Below are positions 40,357-43,176 of a stretch of DNA of 43,176 bases, piece by piece; the stretch's first letter is position 1; the number at the start of each line of letters is the position of its first letter. The DNA is from an uncultured Clostridium sp. (lineage in GTDB: Bacteria; Bacillota; Clostridia; Lachnospirales; Lachnospiraceae): NCBI GenBank assembly GCA_900544905.1, contig UQXF01000016.1, forward strand, positions 1 to 43,176, written 5' to 3'. The notes under the pieces are model-generated. The model was not told the DNA's origin. It saw only the letters and a list, made by a program, of their open reading frames with translations, and made no database searches. Position numbers and translations under genes: made by a program.

Positions 40357-40379
40357 ATAGCTGCCATTCTTTTCTATTT
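40338..40379 (+). terminator. Probable intrinsic terminator after the LCP gene
   Basis: AGAATG (40338-40343) pairs with CATTCT (40365-40370) and an inner CTATA pairs with TATAG around a TAA loop, with an internal bulge between; TTTCTATTT follows. The stem is interrupted, so it is moderately convincing. Confidence 0.5.
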
Positions 40380-40415
40380 ACGGGAAGCAGAGAATGAAAA
40401 AGGGGGAGAAGACAG

Positions 40416-41786
40416 ATGGAGAACAGAAAAGGAAAGAAGACTACAGGACTGCAAAAGAGCATAAAAATCTTATTCAGTGTGATTATGCTGGGAATGGGGC
40501 TGTTAGCAGGCAGTCATACATCTCTGGCAGCAACAGCGGTGGAAGAAAATGGCGCCCTGAAGGTGGAGGGAACCAGACTGGTCAGCCAGAAGACCGGCAG
40601 GGAGGTTCAGCTTAGAGGGGTTAGCACCCATGGGATTAACTGGGACGTGGGATATCCCTACATTTCAGAGGCCGCATTTAAGACCCTGAGAGACCAGTAT
40701 TCGGTCAATGCCATAAGGCTTGCTATGTATACCACAGAATACTACGGATACTGTGATAAAGCCGGAGCAGCAGAATCCCAGGCAACGGTACAGAAAACAC
40801 TGAAAAAGCGTATAGATACAGGGGTGAAGGCAGCCAGTAAGCTGGGAATGTATGTCATTATTGACTGGCATGTCTTAAATGATAAGAATCCCCAGAAGTA
40901 CCAGTCAAAGGCAAAGGCATTTTTTAAAGAAATGTCCGGGAAGTATGCAGAATATGACAATGTAATCTATGAGATTTGCAATGAGCCAAACGGAGGAACC
41001 ACATGGTCACAGATTAAGAAATATGCCAATGAGATTATTCCGGTTATCCGTGCCAATGACAAGGATGCAGTGATTATTGTGGGAACACCGAACTGGTCCC
41101 AGGATGTGGATGTGGCATCTAAATCACCACTGAAATATGATAACATCATGTATACGCTTCATTTTTATTCCGCTACCCACAAGGACTCTTACAGGGAGAA
41201 GCTGAAGACAGCTCTGAAAAACGGTCTTCCGGTGATGGTAACGGAGTTTGGTGTTTCAGAAGCCAGCGGCGCCGGTTCTTTAAATACAAAGGAAGCCGGA
41301 AAGTGGCTGGATTTGCTGGATGAAAACGGAATCAGCTATTTTGCCTGGAGTCTCAGCAATAAAGCGGAAGCCTCTGCTCTGTTAAAATCCGGAACCTCTA
41401 AGAAAAGCGGATGGAAAAAGTCGGATTTATCGAAGGCAGGGCAATGGGTACTGGGACAGTACCAGACAAGAAGCGGTAAAAAAAGTACAACCGCTTCCTA
41501 TAAGCCCGGTAAGGTTAAGACGATATCTGCAAAAAATGTGAAGGGCAAAAAAATAAAGGTTACCTTTAAGAAGGTAAGTAAAGCGACCGGCTATCAGATT
41601 GTCTATGCAACAAATAAGAAATTTACTAAGGCAGTAAAAATAAAGACGAAAAAGAATACTTATACCTTAAAGAAATTAAAGAAGGGCAAAACCTATTATG
41701 TACGGGTGCAGGCTTACCGGAAGGTTAAGGGGAAGGTATATTATGGCAAGTACAGTTCCACAAAGAAGATAAAGGTCAAAAAATAG
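40416..41786 (+). CDS. Secreted GH5 family glycoside hydrolase with C-terminal FnIII-like domain
   Basis: A 456-residue secreted protein (signal peptide ending near SLAATA). The GH5 barrel shows LRGVSTHGINWD, VIIDWHVLND, the acid/base Glu190 in YEICNEPNG and the nucleophile Glu277 in MVTEFGVS, with LHFYSATH and FAWSLSNK also in place, so it should be active. This is the endoglucanase-type arrangement. Residues 363-456 form a Lys-rich FnIII-like domain (KVTFKKVSKATGYQIVYATNKKF...KKGKTYYVRVQAYRK). Likely acts on beta-glucan outside the cell or at the wall. Confidence 0.93.
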   Translation: MENRKGKKTTGLQKSIKILFSVIMLGMGLLAGSHTSLAATAVEENGALKVEGTRLVSQKTGREVQLRGVSTHGINWDVGYPYISEAAFKTLRDQYSVNAIRLAMYTTEYYGYCDKAGAAESQATVQKTLKKRIDTGVKAASKLGMYVIIDWHVLNDKNPQKYQSKAKAFFKEMSGKYAEYDNVIYEICNEPNGGTTWSQIKKYANEIIPVIRANDKDAVIIVGTPNWSQDVDVASKSPLKYDNIMYTLHFYSATHKDSYREKLKTALKNGLPVMVTEFGVSEASGAGSLNTKEAGKWLDLLDENGISYFAWSLSNKAEASALLKSGTSKKSGWKKSDLSKAGQWVLGQYQTRSGKKSTTASYKPGKVKTISAKNVKGKKIKVTFKKVSKATGYQIVYATNKKFTKAVKIKTKKNTYTLKKLKKGKTYYVRVQAYRKVKGKVYYGKYSSTKKIKVKK

Positions 41787-41861
41787 AAGGATTTGACAGG
41801 TGTTTACAGAAATGATGCAATCATAATACAAAAATAATACAAGGACGGGTATATAATAGTC

Positions 41862-41890
41862 TTGAAAATACAAGCTGCAAAGGCTATAAT
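41862..41890 (+). promoter_or_regulatory. Promoter of the L,D-transpeptidase gene
   Basis: TTGAAA (41862-41867) and TATAAT (41885-41890) are separated by 17 bases. A short GCTGC-CGG-GCAGC hairpin (41899-41911) lies in the leader before ATG 41945. A TTGACA at 41793 has no good -10 at 17 bases. Confidence 0.7.
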
Positions 41891-41944
41891 AAAGAAGCTG
41901 CCGGGCAGCAGGTATTTTAAGTATAAAAGAATGGAGAGAAGAGA

Positions 41945-43063
41945 ATGAAAAAGATTTTGACACTAAAGCATTTTCTTGCGTGTTCTGCTTTTGTCTTATG
42001 TGGAATGCTTCAGATGGGAAACATCGCAGAAGCTGAGACTGTAGTGGATGCGAAGCCGGATAAAACGACAGAGGTCCAGAGTACGACACAGACAACAACT
42101 GAGGTGACAAATACCAATGGCTGGAATAAGAAAAAGACATGCTATTACATAAACGGTGAAAAGGTAAAAGGAATACAGAAGATTGACAATAAATTATATT
42201 ATTTTGACACCAAGGGAAATCTGTACAAGAAATTTGGAAAACAGAAGATTAAGGGAAAAACATATTATTTTAATAAGGATTATTCTTTAAAAACCGGAGT
42301 TGTTAAGGTTGGTAAGAAGTATTATTATTTCCAGAAAAAGGATGGCGCACGCTATGAGGGAACCGGCATAAAAAAGATTGACGGAAAGTATTATAATTTT
42401 ACCTCAAAGCACTATCTGAAATCCGGCTGGTACCGTGACAAGAAAAGTAAACGATATTATTTTGACAAAAAGACATTTGCCGCAATGACCGGCTGGAAAT
42501 ATGTTGGAAAATATAAATATTATTTTAACAAGAAGGGACAGCTGCAGCAGGATGTGAGAAAGAAGCTGACCAAAAAGCAGAAGTCCTCTTATATCATCAG
42601 GGTAAACCGTACTGCAAGCTGTGTTACGGTATATGCGAAGGATGGGAATAAGGGCTATACGATTCCGGTTGTGGCATTTGTGTGTTCAGCCGGTAAGGAT
42701 ACGCCGACAGGAACCTTCCGTATTAAAGACAAGCTGCGCTGGCATGAGCTGATGGGACCTTCCTGGGGACAGTGGTGTGAGCATCTGACACAGGATATAT
42801 TATTCCACTCTGTATACTATGATGTGGAACGGGATAACAAATCCCTGAATGTGAAGGCATATAATAAGCTTGGAACCATGGCATCCCATGGATGTATCCG
42901 GTTGACAGCCGGAGATGCAAAGTGGATATATGATAACTGTAAGATTGGAACAAAGGTTATTATATATAATAATAAGAAAAATCCGGGACCGTTTGACAAA
43001 CCAAAGGCAAAAAAGCTGAGTTCAAAGCATACATGGGACCCAACGGACCCGACCATAAAATAG
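41945..43063 (+). CDS. Secreted L,D-transpeptidase (YkuD) with cell-wall-binding repeats
   Basis: A 372-residue protein with a signal peptide (LKHFLACSAFVLCGMLQMGNIAEA), a Thr-rich linker, then about six choline-binding-like repeats between residues 66 and 200 (for example KIDNKLYYFDTKGNLYKK, KVGKKYYYFQKKDG). The YkuD catalytic domain spans about 215-341: His288 and the SHGCIRL motif with Cys317 are intact. It would form 3-3 or alternative peptidoglycan crosslinks, or anchor proteins. Wall anchoring via the repeats matches its neighbours, LCP and GH5. Confidence 0.94.
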   Translation: MKKILTLKHFLACSAFVLCGMLQMGNIAEAETVVDAKPDKTTEVQSTTQTTTEVTNTNGWNKKKTCYYINGEKVKGIQKIDNKLYYFDTKGNLYKKFGKQKIKGKTYYFNKDYSLKTGVVKVGKKYYYFQKKDGARYEGTGIKKIDGKYYNFTSKHYLKSGWYRDKKSKRYYFDKKTFAAMTGWKYVGKYKYYFNKKGQLQQDVRKKLTKKQKSSYIIRVNRTASCVTVYAKDGNKGYTIPVVAFVCSAGKDTPTGTFRIKDKLRWHELMGPSWGQWCEHLTQDILFHSVYYDVERDNKSLNVKAYNKLGTMASHGCIRLTAGDAKWIYDNCKIGTKVIIYNNKKNPGPFDKPKAKKLSSKHTWDPTDPTIK

Positions 43064-43109
43064 AATACCGGTATAGACAGAATATCGGAAATGTATCAGG
43101 ATAAAACGG

Positions 43110-43154
43110 AATGAGAATTACCAGAAAGCAACAGCTGGGTAATTCTCATTTTTT
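43110..43154 (+). terminator. Strong intrinsic terminator
   Basis: A perfect 13-bp stem (43110-43122 with 43138-43150) with a 15-base loop runs directly into TTTT. It ends the L,D-transpeptidase transcript about 47 bases after the stop. Confidence 0.9.
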
Positions 43155-43176
43155 GTTGCATTATATAGGTGTGAAA

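Noticed and set aside
41793..41821. TTGACA at 41793 as the main L,D-transpeptidase promoter
   Set aside because: The hexamer 17 bases downstream (TGCAAT) is a poor -10; TTGAAA-N17-TATAAT at 41862-41890 is clearly better.

Overview
The window reads as a contig edge from a low-to-mid G+C, Gram-positive, endospore-former-like Clostridia genome; a member of Lachnospiraceae is my inference. The reasons are strong GGAGG-type ribosome binding sites, sigma-A-like promoters, a Spo0A-family regulator, GHKL-type membrane sensor architecture, LytR-CpsA-Psr and L,D-transpeptidase wall genes, and no outer-membrane genes. Bases 1-48 are not biological: they match an Illumina Nextera i7 adapter, so the first gene is cut by the contig end.

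Layout. (1) 49-1639: a truncated polytopic membrane protein, a possible 16-residue peptide gene, and a Spo0A-like response regulator whose promoter overlaps four 10-bp-phased repeats. (2) 1640-2160: a structured intergenic region with several hairpins and one clear terminator. (3) 2161-25251: one long co-directional operon encoding a contractile injection system (CIS) of the extracellular/phage-tail-like (Afp/PVC-related) lineage. It encodes gp25, a cargo-like papain-fold protein, a DUF4157 metallopeptidase, an AAA+ ATPase, the sheath, two tube proteins, a tail-assembly-like protein overlapping a DUF6760 frame, a LysM tube/baseplate protein, a VgrG-like spike, two large baseplate wedge proteins, a gpI-like protein, a large fibre/baseplate-associated protein, a DUF4255 cap-like protein and a DUF4280 PAAR-like tip. 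Three membrane proteins lie inside the operon: a C-terminally anchored pseudokinase-like protein, an N-terminally anchored MORN-repeat protein, and a two-TM HAMP plus degenerate class III cyclase-like protein. (4) 25354-37133: a GtrA-like protein, two divergent secreted beta-helix proteins, and a surface glycan cluster (GT-C-like enzyme, three GT2 glycosyltransferases, an FrhB-type Fe-S protein, a pyruvyltransferase and a flippase). (5) 37333-43063: glmS, an LCP ligase, a secreted GH5 glycosidase and a secreted L,D-transpeptidase.

How the genes fit together. The CIS operon has every core particle component I would look for except a recognisable long tape-measure protein and a separate fibre. 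It has no capsid, terminase, integrase, holin or lysin, so it is not a prophage. The membrane proteins suggest, by inference, a cell-tethered or signal-coupled particle rather than one released by programmed lysis. The gene pair at 2586-4098 occupies a cargo slot and differs from its neighbours in base composition. The strongest unexpected signal is at 8840-8878. The DUF6760 frame has no conventional start codon; it overlaps the upstream gene in the -1 frame, and the overlap holds a canonical A AAT TTT slippery heptamer, a 5-nt spacer, a 7-bp stem and an upstream SD-like GAGG. This is the architecture of a programmed -1 frameshift, like the G/GT tail chaperones of phages. The downstream half of the window looks like ordinary wall-glycan biosynthesis and wall remodelling.
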